64,000 nucleotides of DNA from NCBI RefSeq assembly GCF_000025965.1, contig NC_006513.1, positions 2,914,001 to 2,978,000 of the forward strand. The letters run 5' to 3'. Shown here piece by piece: positions 1-9,109 of the stretch. This DNA comes from Aromatoleum aromaticum EbN1. Lineage in GTDB: Bacteria; Pseudomonadota; Gammaproteobacteria; Burkholderiales; Rhodocyclaceae. Numbering within the stretch: the first letter of the stretch is position 1; the number at the start of each line of letters is the position of its first letter. Made by a program: the position numbers and the translations under genes. The notes below the pieces were generated by a model. It saw only the letters and a program-made list of their open reading frames with translations. It had not been told where the DNA came from and made no database searches.

Positions 1-846
1 CTGCCACAGTACCGAGGCAAGGTTCACCGCGGCGAACACCCCGACCGCGACGGCGGCGAGAATCAGCGGCCGGCGCAATGCCTGGCGCCCGGCCGAGCCT
101 CGATGCGAGGGGGCGAACTCGCCGTGCAGCAGATCGGCACTCGCAGCCGGAGTTTCCCACCATCGATACGCCGCCCCGGCCTCGACTCTCAATCCGGGCA
201 CCGTCCCGGCAAGGGTTGCCGGTTCGATGCTTCCCGGCGCCGTGGGCGCGCGCCGGACTTCCAGGGCCTCCGGTCCGGCGCCGCTCGCGCAGGCCTGCAG
301 GAGCGCATGCGCGAGGATATCGGCGAGCGCACCGGCATCGGCGACGAACGCGTGCGTCGCGTCGAGGCGCAGGATGCATCCCCCAGTCGGGCCGAGCGCC
401 AGCGTCCAGCGCGATCCGGCATCGGGGACCGCCTGCAGTTCGGCGACTGCGCGCAGCGGCGGGCAGCCGACTTCGGCGAGTCCGGCGAGCACGGTGCGAA
501 GCCGCGCGCGGCTGATCACCAGCACTCCTGCCTCGAGCATTGCGCCATCAGCGTGCCGATGCGTCACCGCGAGGTGCTGTGCATCGACGTCCTTCAGCAG
601 CTGGGTTTCGAGCGCGTAGCGCAGCAGCCGCTCCTGTTCCCGCCGCGCGGCTTTCGGAATACGGGTCTCGAACATACTGCATTGGGGGCCGCCCAGTACG
701 AGTTCGCAGTGTGGCACGACCGGCCAGTGCGCAGGTTCCGACTGACCTTCCTGCACGATCCGATTGCGCTCGTCGAGCAGCATCCACGGCGCTGACGGGA
801 TGGCAGGCCAGGTTTCGTCGATATAGATGATGAGTCGTCGGGTCAT
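1..846 (-). CDS. gspL: Type II secretion protein GspL, C-terminus off the window
   Basis: Inner-membrane assembly protein of the type II secretion system; its cytoplasmic actin-like domain recruits the GspE ATPase. The frame is open from the ATG at 846 to the window edge (282 codons), so the periplasmic part is missing. The visible part begins MTRRLIIYIDE and ends in a hydrophobic stretch at about residues 261-280 (LILAAVAVGVFAAVNLASV), the expected single membrane segment between cytoplasmic and periplasmic domains. The start ATG overlaps the TGA stop of gspK (ATGA), indicating translational coupling. It is the last visible gene of a gspC-L operon; gspM would be expected beyond the edge. Assignment rests on position and architecture, since GspL sequences are poorly conserved. 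Confidence 0.85.
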   Translation of the reverse strand, partial: MTRRLIIYIDETWPAIPSAPWMLLDERNRIVQEGQSEPAHWPVVPHCELVLGGPQCSMFETRIPKAARREQERLLRYALETQLLKDVDAQHLAVTHRHADGAMLEAGVLVISRARLRTVLAGLAEVGCPPLRAVAELQAVPDAGSRWTLALGPTGGCILRLDATHAFVADAGALADILAHALLQACASGAGPEALEVRRAPTAPGSIEPATLAGTVPGLRVEAGAAYRWWETPAASADLLHGEFAPSHRGSAGRQALRRPLILAAVAVGVFAAVNLASVLWQ

Positions 847-1766
847 AGAATGCGTTGCCACAGGATGGTGGGCCAGGTTTCGCGGCGATCCAGCAATACT
901 TCCAGGCGGACCACGGCGCTGCCGAAACCGGATCGCCCGATGACGGCGAAGTAGCGGCTCCTGACGTCGAGCCCCGTCCCGGGGGGCTGCGCGCCGGCCG
1001 GCAGACGGGCCGAAAAACCGGCCAGATCGCGGAACCACGCGCGCTCGCGCCCGGCGACAAGGATGCGCGCGTTGCCGAGTTCGAGATCGGCGACGATCGC
1101 GGCCAGCACTTCGGCCGGCGCGGTGTTGACGTTGATCCGGCTCGGCGCCGGCAGCGCGCTGACGAAAGGGGCGAGCCGCTGGACGAGCGCTTCGTCGAAA
1201 CCGGCGACGAGGCGCAGCTCGGCTGCATCGAGCAGTGATCCGTTCGCGCCCGACGCCTCGCGCAGCCCGGATGACACGATTCCGTTTTTTTCCTGACCGG
1301 TCGTGCTGCCGCCGATCCAGTCGACAAGGGCGTGCGCGAGCCGGCCGGCATCTGCCGGCGCGACGCCGAGCGTTGCCAGCAGACGCCCGAACTGCGCCAG
1401 CGCGGCCGGGTCGGGCTTGCCGTCCGGCACCAGATTGTTCAGGTTGAAAAGCCCCGATCGGTCGCGGATCTCGCCGCCGACTTCGCCTTCGCCGACCGGT
1501 GTCGGCGGTACGCGCACCGCCCATATTTCCTGCGTGTGATCGACGTTCGTGCGCTTGAAGTCGTCGGCCAGCACGTTGCGCGCCCAGTCCACCGCCCCGC
1601 GAGCGAGCAGCCGCGCCTGAGCCTGGTCCTGGCGGCCGGCGACGCTGTCGAGCGAGCGGCCGAAATCGCCGAGTACCGCAGCCGCCAGTCCGGCGGCGAG
1701 CGCGACGCTGAGCAGCGCAAGGATCACGGCCGCGCCGCACTGGGAATCGGCGTTAGCGCAGCGCAT
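843..1766 (-). CDS. gspK: Type II secretion minor pseudopilin GspK
   Basis: Large minor pseudopilin that caps the tip of the T2SS pseudopilus together with GspI and GspJ. The protein has 307 aa. A short basic/polar leader is followed by a hydrophobic helix (AAVILALLSVALAAGLAA), and the usual Glu at +5 is absent, as is normal for GspK. The family signature LFNLNNL appears near residue 107, and helix-hairpin-helix-like text (INVNTAPAEVLAAI) occurs near residue 213. The gene overlaps gspJ upstream by 14 nt and gspL downstream by 4 nt, so it is translated as part of the gsp operon. Confidence 0.93.
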   Translation of the reverse strand: MRCANADSQCGAAVILALLSVALAAGLAAAVLGDFGRSLDSVAGRQDQAQARLLARGAVDWARNVLADDFKRTNVDHTQEIWAVRVPPTPVGEGEVGGEIRDRSGLFNLNNLVPDGKPDPAALAQFGRLLATLGVAPADAGRLAHALVDWIGGSTTGQEKNGIVSSGLREASGANGSLLDAAELRLVAGFDEALVQRLAPFVSALPAPSRINVNTAPAEVLAAIVADLELGNARILVAGRERAWFRDLAGFSARLPAGAQPPGTGLDVRSRYFAVIGRSGFGSAVVRLEVLLDRRETWPTILWQRIL

Positions 1767-2307
1767 ACAGGCGGGTCAGGGTGCCGGCCCCGGGCAGGTC
1801 GAGCTGCAGTTCGACGCCAGCAGGAATACTGTCGAGGCTGGAGCCGGGCGGCCAGTGGTCGAGCCACCCGGCGCTGCCGAGAAAGCGCCAGCGCACCGCG
1901 CCGACCGTATCGAGGAGGGTATCAATCTGCGGCGCTTCGTGCGCATCGCGTCCGGGCCAGCGCAGCCATTCGAGGCGTGCCCCGACATGGCGGAACGCGA
2001 TGCGGCGCGGCGTGTCTGCGGACGACAGGCTGAGGAGCCGCAGTTCGCTGTCGTCGCCGCTGCGGTGCAGTTCGATGGCCGCAGCCCTGCCCCCAACCGG
2101 CCGTGGCGCGGCGAGCTGCTGCAGGTCGGTCTCGATGAGATTCAGCGCGCGCTCGACTGCCCGCCAGCGCTCGAGTTCGCCACCGAGACGCTGCCGGCTG
2201 TCGATCAGTTGCGCCGTGCCGCGGTAAGTCAGCGTGCCGAGCACCGCGAACACCGCCAGCGCGACGATCAGCTCGATCAGCGTGAGTCCGTGCGGGCGAG
2301 GGGTCAT
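1753..2307 (-). CDS. gspJ: Type II secretion minor pseudopilin GspJ
   Basis: Minor pseudopilin of the T2SS tip complex. The protein has 184 aa from the ATG at 2307, with a type III signal peptide: a short leader MTPRPHG is cleaved before LTLIELIVALAVFAVL, with Glu at +5 of the mature protein. The frame stays open further upstream, but the prepilin leader and a 4-nt overlap with the gspI stop (ATGA at 2304-2307) fix this start. Downstream it overlaps gspK. The length fits GspJ (about 190-230 aa). Confidence 0.92.
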   Translation of the reverse strand: MTPRPHGLTLIELIVALAVFAVLGTLTYRGTAQLIDSRQRLGGELERWRAVERALNLIETDLQQLAAPRPVGGRAAAIELHRSGDDSELRLLSLSSADTPRRIAFRHVGARLEWLRWPGRDAHEAPQIDTLLDTVGAVRWRFLGSAGWLDHWPPGSSLDSIPAGVELQLDLPGAGTLTRLYALR

Positions 2308-2672
2308 CGCAGCGGCCTGACGACGAAACCGGAAAACTCTGCAAGGGCTGCGGGCCCGGCTTCGCCGAACACCCGCACTTCGACGCGGCGGAACAGCGGG
2401 TTCGGCGTCGCGTGGACTTCTTCGCGCCACCGGTAGCTGCGGCCGGCCTGTATTGCCTGTCCTTCGTTGCGCCCGAGCGCCGGCCACGCGGCGGTCGCGC
2501 GCAGTTCGGCGAGGCGGTTTTGCGCGACCCAGCCGGCCAGCGTGCGCTCCTTGAGCGCTGCGCTCGACTGCGCGGTATTGCCGACCGCGCGCAGCGCCGA
2601 AGTCATCGCGACCGCGAGAATCGCGAGTGCGATGACGCATTCGAGCAGCGTGAAGCCATCGATGCGCTTCAT
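2304..2672 (-). CDS. gspI: Type II secretion minor pseudopilin GspI
   Basis: Minor pseudopilin that starts pseudopilus assembly with GspJ and GspK. The protein has 122 aa. Prepilin peptidase site: MKRIDG followed by FTLLECVIALAILAVAM, with Glu at +5. The typical GspI text GWVAQNRLAELR follows at about residues 46-57. The start at 2672 overlaps the gspH stop by 4 nt. The open frame extends upstream, but the leader defines the start. Confidence 0.93.
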   Translation of the reverse strand: MKRIDGFTLLECVIALAILAVAMTSALRAVGNTAQSSAALKERTLAGWVAQNRLAELRATAAWPALGRNEGQAIQAGRSYRWREEVHATPNPLFRRVEVRVFGEAGPAALAEFSGFVVRPLR

Positions 2673-3196
2673 GCGCCGCGCTCCCCCGACTGCTGCTGGA
2701 CGACTGCCCCGGTTTCGCTGCCCGACAGCGTGATGTCGCCTTCGGGAGTGTGCAGCACCAGTTCGAAGCGCGGTGCGCGGGTGCCGAACACGAGGCGCTC
2801 GGCCGGCCGGCCCTCGATGCGCAATTCCCAATGCATCTGCTGCGGCAGGAGTTTTTCGGCGAACACGGGAGGTTCGTCGAACGCAACCCAGCGGCCGTCC
2901 GCGTCGAGCGCGCTGAAGCGATAGCCGTCCGCCAGCAACTCCATCGCGATCGGCCGGCCGCGCACCTGTGCGCGCTCGGCGCTGGCTTCCAGTACCCAGC
3001 GCAGGCGCTCGGCGGCGAGCGTCGAATCCCGACCGCGCAGCGCGTCGAGTCCGAGCGACGCGCCCGCGACGGCGATGCCGATGACGATCATCACCACCAG
3101 CAACTCGACGAGCGTGAAACCGCTCCTGGTGTGGTGGCCGGGCCGCCTCGCGGTGTGCCGTCCAGATTCAGAGATTCCAGGAGCCGATGTCGGCAT
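2669..3196 (-). CDS. gspH: Type II secretion minor pseudopilin GspH
   Basis: Minor pseudopilin of the T2SS. The protein has 175 aa with an unusually long 25-residue basic leader before the cleavage site (TRSG then FTLVELLVVMIVIGIAV, Glu at +5). No in-frame ATG, GTG or TTG lies closer to the cleavage site, so the start at 3196 is the best available. This makes the gene overlap the end of gspG by 29 nt, more than at the other junctions of the operon. A rare start codon inside the overlap cannot be excluded. Confidence 0.88.
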   Translation of the reverse strand: MPTSAPGISESGRHTARRPGHHTRSGFTLVELLVVMIVIGIAVAGASLGLDALRGRDSTLAAERLRWVLEASAERAQVRGRPIAMELLADGYRFSALDADGRWVAFDEPPVFAEKLLPQQMHWELRIEGRPAERLVFGTRAPRFELVLHTPEGDITLSGSETGAVVQQQSGERGA

Positions 3197-3611
3197 CGAA
3201 ACCTTCGCCTCCGGGTGTCCCGTCCGCGCCCAGGCTCATCACATCGGCGTCGCCCTGCAGCCCCGGGTTGAGGTACTGGTAAGGGGTACCCCACGGATCG
3301 TTCGGCAGGCGTTCGAGGTAGGATTTCCAGTTGTCCGGCTGCGGCCCCCCGGCCGGGCGCTCGACGAGTGCCCGCAGGCCCTGCTCATTGGTCGGGTAGC
3401 GGCGGTTGTCGAGCTTGTAGAGTTTCAGCGCCTGCATCAGCGAGGCGATGTCCTGCTTCGCAGCGACGACGCGGGCCTCGTCGGGCCGGCTCATGACGCG
3501 CGGCACGACCAGCGCGGCGAGCACGCCGAGGATGACGATGACGATCATCACTTCGATGAGCGTGAAGCCGCGGCGGCGGTGGCAGCGGGGGAGCGTGGAG
3601 CGGTGCGGCAT
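3168..3611 (-). CDS. gspG: Type II secretion major pseudopilin GspG
   Basis: Major subunit of the T2SS pseudopilus, which pushes folded exoproteins through the GspD channel. The protein has 147 aa. Leader MPHRSTLPRCHRRRG is followed by FTLIEVMIVIVILGVLAAL, then the typical KQDIASLMQALKLYKLDN and RYPTNEQGL motifs and a C-terminal DPWGTPYQY...GADG region that forms the calcium-binding loop of the family. It lies 7 nt downstream of gspF within the operon. Very confident. Confidence 0.97.
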   Translation of the reverse strand: MPHRSTLPRCHRRRGFTLIEVMIVIVILGVLAALVVPRVMSRPDEARVVAAKQDIASLMQALKLYKLDNRRYPTNEQGLRALVERPAGGPQPDNWKSYLERLPNDPWGTPYQYLNPGLQGDADVMSLGADGTPGGEGFDADIGSWNL

Positions 3612-3618
3612 TGTTCGC

Positions 3619-4821
3619 TTACCTCAGCAGGGTGTTGATTTCGATGATCGGCTGCATCACCGCGAGCACGATCGCGAGCACCAGCGCGCCCATCGCGAGC
3701 AGCAGTGCGGGTTCGAGCAGGCTCGTCAGCACGGCGGTGCGGTTTTCCAGTTCCTGCTGCTGCAGGCGTGCGGCGCGTTCGAGCAGTTCGTCGAGGCGCC
3801 CCGTGGCTTCGCCGTTCGCGATCATGTGGATCAGCAGCGGCGGAAATGCCGTGGTGGCGCCGAGCGCCCGGGCGAGGCCGTGACCTTCGCGCACGCGCTC
3901 GGCGGCGTCGCGCACGGCGTCCTGCAGCGGCAGGCGCGTCATGACTTCGCGCCCCGCGTCGAGCGCCGGCAGTAGCGACACGCCGCTGCCGGTGAGGATC
4001 GCCAGCGTGCTCGCGAAGCGCGTCGCGTCAAGCGTGCGCAGATGGCGGCCGAGCACCGGCAGGCGCAGCAGCCGCGCGTCCCAGCGCCGCTGCACCGAAG
4101 GATTGCGCAGCAGCATGCGGGCCCACAGCCCCAGGCCGCCGGTGGCGACGAGCACCAGCCAGCCCCACTCGCGCAGGAAAGCAGACAGGCCGATCATCGC
4201 GCGCGTCAGGAGCGGCAGCGCCTGCCGGCTGTGCTGGAACACCGTGACGACCTGCGGCACCACGTAAGTCATCAGGCCGACCACGACGAGCAGCGCGACG
4301 GCCGCGACGATCGCCGGGTACAGCAGCGCCTGCAGGGTTTTCTGGCGCAACGCGCTGCGCCGCTCGAGGTAGTCGGCGAGCTGCATCATCACGCCGGGTA
4401 GCTCGCCGGACTGTTCGCCGGCGGCGACCGAGGCGCGGTAGATCGCCGGGAACGCAGCCGGGTAGCGCTCGAGCGCGGCGCGCAGGCCGTAGCCGGCGAG
4501 GATCTCGGAGCGCACGCCGGCGAGGATCTGGCGCGTCGCTTCGCGCTCCGCCTGTTCGATCAGCGCAGCGAGCGACGCATCGACAGTGAGGCCGGAAGCG
4601 AGCAGCGTCGCCCATTGGCGCGACAGCAGCGTGAGCTCGGCGTCACGCAGCCGACCCGGTCTGCGTTGATGTCCGGTGGAGCCGCGCACGTTCGCCACGT
4701 CCAGCGGATACAGGCCGCGCTCGCGCAGCAGGCCGCGCGCAGCGCGTGCGGTATCGGCTTCGAGCACGCCGGCGTTTTCACGTCCGGCGTCATCAACGGC
4801 ACGGTAGCGGAACGCGGTCAT
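3619..4821 (-). CDS. gspF: Type II secretion inner-membrane platform protein GspF
   Basis: Polytopic inner-membrane platform of the T2SS that contacts GspE and GspL. The protein has 400 aa, normal for the family. Two GspF-type helical domains each precede hydrophobic segments. Membrane stretches are seen near residues 170-192 (AIVAAVALLVVVGLMTYVV), near 218-235 and at the C-terminus (LLLAMGALVLAIVLAVMQPI). Conserved ALLYP and LLEPALLL motifs are present. The gene begins 6 nt after gspE ends. Confidence 0.96.
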   Translation of the reverse strand: MTAFRYRAVDDAGRENAGVLEADTARAARGLLRERGLYPLDVANVRGSTGHQRRPGRLRDAELTLLSRQWATLLASGLTVDASLAALIEQAEREATRQILAGVRSEILAGYGLRAALERYPAAFPAIYRASVAAGEQSGELPGVMMQLADYLERRSALRQKTLQALLYPAIVAAVALLVVVGLMTYVVPQVVTVFQHSRQALPLLTRAMIGLSAFLREWGWLVLVATGGLGLWARMLLRNPSVQRRWDARLLRLPVLGRHLRTLDATRFASTLAILTGSGVSLLPALDAGREVMTRLPLQDAVRDAAERVREGHGLARALGATTAFPPLLIHMIANGEATGRLDELLERAARLQQQELENRTAVLTSLLEPALLLAMGALVLAIVLAVMQPIIEINTLLR

Positions 4822-4827
4822 GCGGCG

Positions 4828-6297
4828 TCAGTCCTTCGTCACCCGCAGCAGCTCTTCGGCCGACGTGAGGCCGTCCGTGACATACCGCAGGCCGTCGTCG
4901 CGCAGGCTGCGCGTGCCGGCGCGACGGGCGTGTCCGCGCAGCTGCGCTTCGTCCGCACCGTCGTGGATCAGCCGCGCGAGCGCCTCGTCGGTGACGAGCA
5001 GTTCGTAGAGGCCGCTGCGGCCGCTGTAGCCGCTGTGGCTGCAGGCGGGGCAGGCGCGCGCGGTCCACAGCGTCGTCGGGCAGGCGTCGCCGAAGACGGA
5101 CGCCACCTCTGCGGTGGCCGGCGCCGCATGGCGACACATCGGGCACAGGCGGCGCACCAGCCGTTGCGCGAGCACGCCACGCAAAGTCGAGGCGAGCAGA
5201 AACGGTTCGACGCCCATGTCGACGAGGCGCGTGACGGCCGACGGCGCGTCGTTGGTGTGCAGCGTCGCGAGCACAAGATGGCCGGTAAGGCTCGCCTGCA
5301 CCGCGATCTGCGCGGTTTCGAGGTCGCGGATCTCGCCGATCATGATGATGTCCGGGTCCTGGCGGAGGATCGCCCGCAGCGCCTTCGCGAACGTCAGGTC
5401 GATGCGCGGATTGGCCTGGATCTGGCCGACGCCGGGCAGGTCGTATTCGACCGGGTCCTCGACCGTGACGATGTTCATCCGCGCAGCGTCCATCGACTGG
5501 ATCGCCGCATACAGCGTCGTGCTCTTGCCGGAGCCGGTCGGTCCGGTCACCAGCACGATGCCATGCGGCTGGCCGAGCAGAGCGCCGAACGATGCGCGTG
5601 TGTCCGCAGCCATGCCCAGCGCGTCGAGCCCGAGCTGGGCGTTGCTCTTGTCCAGCAGGCGCAGCACGATGCGTTCGCCGTGCGTCGTCGGCAGCGTCGA
5701 CACGCGCACGTCGACCTGGCGGCCAGCGAGCCGCAGGCCGATCCGCCCGTCCTGCGGGAGGCGCTTTTCGGCGATGTCGAGGTTCGCCATGATCTTGATG
5801 CGCGACGCCATCGCCGCGTGCAGGCCGCGATGCACTTCGGCGATGTCGCGCAAGATGCCGTCGCGGCGCAGCCGCACCAGCGAGCGGCGCTCGTACGGTT
5901 CGATGTGGATGTCCGAAGCGCCGTCGCGCACCGCCTGCGTCAGCAGCGCATTGATCATGCGGATGATCGGTGCGTCGTCCTGGTTGTCGAGGAGATCGGC
6001 GACGGCCGGCAGTTCGGTGATCAATTTGGACAGATCGACGTCCTGCCCTGCGTCGGCGATGATTTCGGCGGCGCTGCTGTCGGTGCCGTTGTACGCGTCG
6101 GCGAGCCGTGCCTCGAACACCGTGCGCGCGACGCGCGTGATGGAAACCGGGACCCCGAGCGTGCGGCGCACTTCGGCGAGTGCGGCGAGGCTCGCGTCAT
6201 CGCGCAGCACGAGTTCGGCCGACGCCTCGCTGCGGGTGGCGACGAATATGCCGTGAGTGCTGGCAAAGCCGTAGGGCAGGGGGGCGGCGTCATTCAC
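4828..6297 (-). CDS. gspE: Type II secretion ATPase GspE
   Basis: Cytoplasmic hexameric ATPase that powers pseudopilus growth. The protein has 489 aa when started at the GTG at 6297, which overlaps the gspD stop codon (GTGA); the frame is open upstream but that extension lies inside gspD. It has an N-terminal GspE_N domain, Walker [11 protein letters not shown] near residue 245, an Asp box around [11 protein letters not shown], a Walker B-like region ([12 protein letters not shown]) and the tetracysteine zinc site CPMC...CPAC near residues 380-430. All hallmark motifs of the secretion ATPase are intact. Confidence 0.97.
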   Translation of the reverse strand: MNDAAPLPYGFASTHGIFVATRSEASAELVLRDDASLAALAEVRRTLGVPVSITRVARTVFEARLADAYNGTDSSAAEIIADAGQDVDLSKLITELPAVADLLDNQDDAPIIRMINALLTQAVRDGASDIHIEPYERRSLVRLRRDGILRDIAEVHRGLHAAMASRIKIMANLDIAEKRLPQDGRIGLRLAGRQVDVRVSTLPTTHGERIVLRLLDKSNAQLGLDALGMAADTRASFGALLGQPHGIVLVTGPTGSGKSTTLYAAIQSMDAARMNIVTVEDPVEYDLPGVGQIQANPRIDLTFAKALRAILRQDPDIIMIGEIRDLETAQIAVQASLTGHLVLATLHTNDAPSAVTRLVDMGVEPFLLASTLRGVLAQRLVRRLCPMCRHAAPATAEVASVFGDACPTTLWTARACPACSHSGYSGRSGLYELLVTDEALARLIHDGADEAQLRGHARRAGTRSLRDDGLRYVTDGLTSAEELLRVTKD

Positions 6298-8453
6298 GGG
6301 TTGATCCGTGCCGGAATCCCGCCCGGCTGCGGTGCGGTTGTGACGAAGGGCGCCGGCGTGACGCGGGCGGGCGCGAGCGACACCGGGACGGCAGGGGCCG
6401 GGGTGCCGGGTGCGGGCAGCTCCGGCGGTCTGCGTTCGCCGTGCAGCAGTGCGTTCGGCGGGGCGACGTTGCGCTGCTGGCCGATGATGTAATCGTAGCG
6501 CGCGTTGGTGATCGTCGAGTAGCTGTCGCGGTCGCGCAGGATCACCGGGCGCAGGAACACGACGAGGTTCGTCTTCGTGCGCCGCCGCGTGTCGTAACGG
6601 AACAGGCTGCCGGCGAACGGGATGTCGCCCAGCAGCGGCACTTTTTCCTCGCCCGAGCTGTAGTCGTCCTCGACCAGCCCGCCGAGCGCGATGATCGCGC
6701 CGTCGTCGACGAGCACGGTCGACTGGATCGAGCGCTTGTTGGTCGTCGGTCCGGCCGAGTCGTCGAGGGTCGGCACGACCGACGAAGCTTCCTGGTAGAT
6801 GTCGAGCCGGATCGCGCCGCCTTCGGAAATCTGCGGCCGCACCTCGAGGGTCAGGCCGACGTCGCGGCGTTCGATCGTCTGGAATGGATTCGCCGGCGTC
6901 GTGCCGCCGCCGGTATTGGTATATTGGCCGGTGATGAACGGCAGGTTGCGGCCGACGACGATCTTCGCCCCTTCGTTGTCGAGCGTGACCAGGCTCGGCG
7001 TCGACAGGATGTTGGTGCGGCTGTCGGTTTCGAGAAAGCGCGCCAGCAGACTGAGGTTGAAGACTTCGACCATCTGCCCGTTGATCGGGACTTTCACCGT
7101 CCCGCCGCCGAGCAGGAAGTTCATCCCCTTGCCGACCGAACCGATGTTCTGCGCCGCGCCGATGATGTTCTGCCCGGCGCCGCCGAAATTTGTGCCACCG
7201 AAAAAAGTCGAACTGCTGCCCGCGCCCGGAGTGTTCGCGCTCTGCCACTGGATGCCGAACTCGGCGGCGCGCTCGGTCGAGATCTCGGCGATCAGCGCCT
7301 CGATATACACCTGCGCGCGGCGCCGGTCGAGCAGGTCGATGACATGACGCAGATTGCGGTAGATCGCTTCCGGCGCGACGATGATGAGCGCGTTATTGAC
7401 GGGATCGGCCTGAATCATGCCGCCACGATCGGACGCGTTGCCGGATTCCGGCGAGGGGCGGTACGTCGCCGGGGTGAGGCCTGCGCCCTGCGTCGTCATG
7501 CGATCCGGCGTCGATGCTCCGAGCGGGCTGGGCGAGGCAATGCTGTCGGTCGCGGAGGGTGCCGAACCGTCGCCGGCAAGCGCGCCGTTCAGCGTCTGCG
7601 CGACTTTCGTCGCCTCGGCGTTCTTCAGGTAGACGACATGGATGTTGCCGCCCGCGCCAGGACGGTCGAGCGACGCGACGAGCTGGCGCAGCGCGCTGAT
7701 GCGGGACGGATTTTCGGTCCTGACGAGCAGGCTGTTGGTACGCGCGTCAGGCACGACCTGCACGCGCTGACTCGCATCCGCGGTGTTCGCCGCGCTGCCG
7801 TTCCCGGTCCCGTCGTTCATCAGCCGGTTCAGCGTCGCGGCGAGGTCGACCGCTGCCGCGTGCCTGAGTTCGAGCACGTGGACGTCGCCCTGCGGAACAT
7901 CCACCGAATCGATGATGCGTGCGATGCGTGCGACGTTATCGGCATAATCGGTGACCACCAGCACGTTGTTCGACGGGAACGCGGTGACAGTGTTGTTCGG
8001 CGACACCAGCGGGCGCACGACAGCGAGCATCTGCGTGGCCGATTCGTTGCGCATCGCAAAGACCTGCGTGACGAGGCTGTCGCCCCGTCCGCGCAGTACC
8101 TCCTTGCCGACTGGCACGCCGTGCAGCTTGGCGTCGGCCTCCGGCACGATCTTCGTCACGCCCGGTCCCTCGACTGCGGTGTAGCCCTGCAGCCGCAGTG
8201 CCGACAGCAGGATCTGGTATGACAGGTCGCGTGACACCGGCGTGTTCGTGACGATGTTCAGCGTGCCCTTGACGCGCGGATCGATGAGGAAATTCTTCCC
8301 CGATATCTTGCCGATGGCCTTGATGACGGCGTCGATCTCGGCGTTCGCAAAATTCAGCGACACCGTGTCGTCCTGCGCGGCGACCGCAAGCGGGGAAAGG
8401 GAAAGCAGGCCGAGCGTCAACAGCAGGCCGCGCGCGCGAGTCATCAGGGTCAT
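6294..8453 (-). CDS. gspD: Type II secretion outer-membrane secretin GspD
   Basis: Secretin forming the outer-membrane channel of the T2SS. The protein has 719 aa from the ATG at 8453; the second ATG at 8444 is an alternative. A Sec signal peptide ([18 protein letters not shown]) is followed by N0-N3 domains ([20 protein letters not shown], the [14 protein letters not shown] type repeats) and the C-terminal secretin domain ([38 protein letters not shown]). A Gly/Ser-rich insert at about residues 380-410 resembles the loop in other secretins. It is followed directly by gspE with overlapping codons. Confidence 0.97.
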   Translation of the reverse strand: MTLMTRARGLLLTLGLLSLSPLAVAAQDDTVSLNFANAEIDAVIKAIGKISGKNFLIDPRVKGTLNIVTNTPVSRDLSYQILLSALRLQGYTAVEGPGVTKIVPEADAKLHGVPVGKEVLRGRGDSLVTQVFAMRNESATQMLAVVRPLVSPNNTVTAFPSNNVLVVTDYADNVARIARIIDSVDVPQGDVHVLELRHAAAVDLAATLNRLMNDGTGNGSAANTADASQRVQVVPDARTNSLLVRTENPSRISALRQLVASLDRPGAGGNIHVVYLKNAEATKVAQTLNGALAGDGSAPSATDSIASPSPLGASTPDRMTTQGAGLTPATYRPSPESGNASDRGGMIQADPVNNALIIVAPEAIYRNLRHVIDLLDRRRAQVYIEALIAEISTERAAEFGIQWQSANTPGAGSSSTFFGGTNFGGAGQNIIGAAQNIGSVGKGMNFLLGGGTVKVPINGQMVEVFNLSLLARFLETDSRTNILSTPSLVTLDNEGAKIVVGRNLPFITGQYTNTGGGTTPANPFQTIERRDVGLTLEVRPQISEGGAIRLDIYQEASSVVPTLDDSAGPTTNKRSIQSTVLVDDGAIIALGGLVEDDYSSGEEKVPLLGDIPFAGSLFRYDTRRRTKTNLVVFLRPVILRDRDSYSTITNARYDYIIGQQRNVAPPNALLHGERRPPELPAPGTPAPAVPVSLAPARVTPAPFVTTAPQPGGIPARINP

Positions 8454-8466
8454 GGGCACGGGTTCG

Positions 8467-8976
8467 CTAGCGGTCCGGTTTTGCAGTTGCGGTTGCAGTT
8501 GTGGTTGCGGCAGCGAGCGAGCTGCCGGGTGATTGCGGTAGTTCCAGATGGAGCGTCCGGGTGATGCCGTTGCGTTCGATCTCGACGCGGTCGGCATGGA
8601 TCCTCGCGAGCCGGGTGTGCGGCGCAAGCGTTTCCCCTTCAGTTGCGGGGATGACACTGCCGCCTGCGGATTTCAGCAGGGCGAAACCCCGCTCGCTGCC
8701 GAATCCGGTCGCGACGCCGATGAGCGCGTACGCGGGGCTGTCGGCCGCCGGCTCCGAGGCTGAGCGCCTCTCGATGGCGAGCGGCGCGCTGTCGACGATC
8801 TTCTGCGCTGCCGTTGCCGGAGCGGCCGAGGAACGGAAGGTGGCCGAGATATTCCCGGGGGCAGCAAAAAGCAGGAATGAATCCGCTGCGACCCACGCCG
8901 AAACCGATAATGCAGCGATCCAGGCGAACGTCGCCGGCCCGCGGCCGAATCGCGTCGAGAAAAAGCGTTTGAGCAT
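8467..8976 (-). CDS. gspC: Type II secretion protein GspC (short form)
   Basis: Inner-membrane protein linking the platform to the secretin GspD through its periplasmic HR domain. The protein has 169 aa: a basic N-terminus, one membrane segment (FAWIAALSVSAWVAADSFLLF, about residues 17-37), then an HR-type domain (YALIGVATGFGSERGFALL...VIPATEGETL...VEIERNG). It ends in an Ala/Thr-rich tail with no PDZ domain, shorter than the 270-300 aa of E. coli or Vibrio GspC. It is the first gene of the operon, 13 nt upstream of gspD. Confidence 0.85.
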   Translation of the reverse strand: MLKRFFSTRFGRGPATFAWIAALSVSAWVAADSFLLFAAPGNISATFRSSAAPATAAQKIVDSAPLAIERRSASEPAADSPAYALIGVATGFGSERGFALLKSAGGSVIPATEGETLAPHTRLARIHADRVEIERNGITRTLHLELPQSPGSSLAAATTTATATAKPDR

Positions 8977-9056
8977 CGGGAGCGACGTACGGCCTTGAAC
9001 GAAGGGCGCATATTACTCCTTCGTTTGCGCGTGCAGGAATACGGTAGAGAATGGCG

Positions 9057-9082
9057 AAAAAAAAGCCGCCCTGCAGGGCGGC
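9057..9082 (-). terminator. Rho-independent terminator of the iron-binding-protein gene
   Basis: A perfect inverted repeat GCCGCCCTG/CAGGGCGGC at 9065-9082 is followed, on the minus strand, by eight T residues (A tract at 9057-9064). It lies 28 nt beyond the stop of the Fe(3+)-binding protein gene and upstream of gspC, so it isolates the monocistronic iron gene from the gsp operon. Confidence 0.9.
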
Positions 9083-9109
9083 TCTGGTAGCAGCGATACC
9101 GGATATCGT

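Noticed and set aside
4615-6492. 625-codon plus-strand open frame opposite gspE/gspF
   Set aside because: It lies fully antisense to gspE, whose motifs are unmistakable; the frame is an artefact of high GC and contains no recognisable domain.
6180-8222. 680-codon plus-strand open frame opposite gspD
   Set aside because: Antisense shadow of gspD; Arg/Asp/Val-rich composition without any family pattern.
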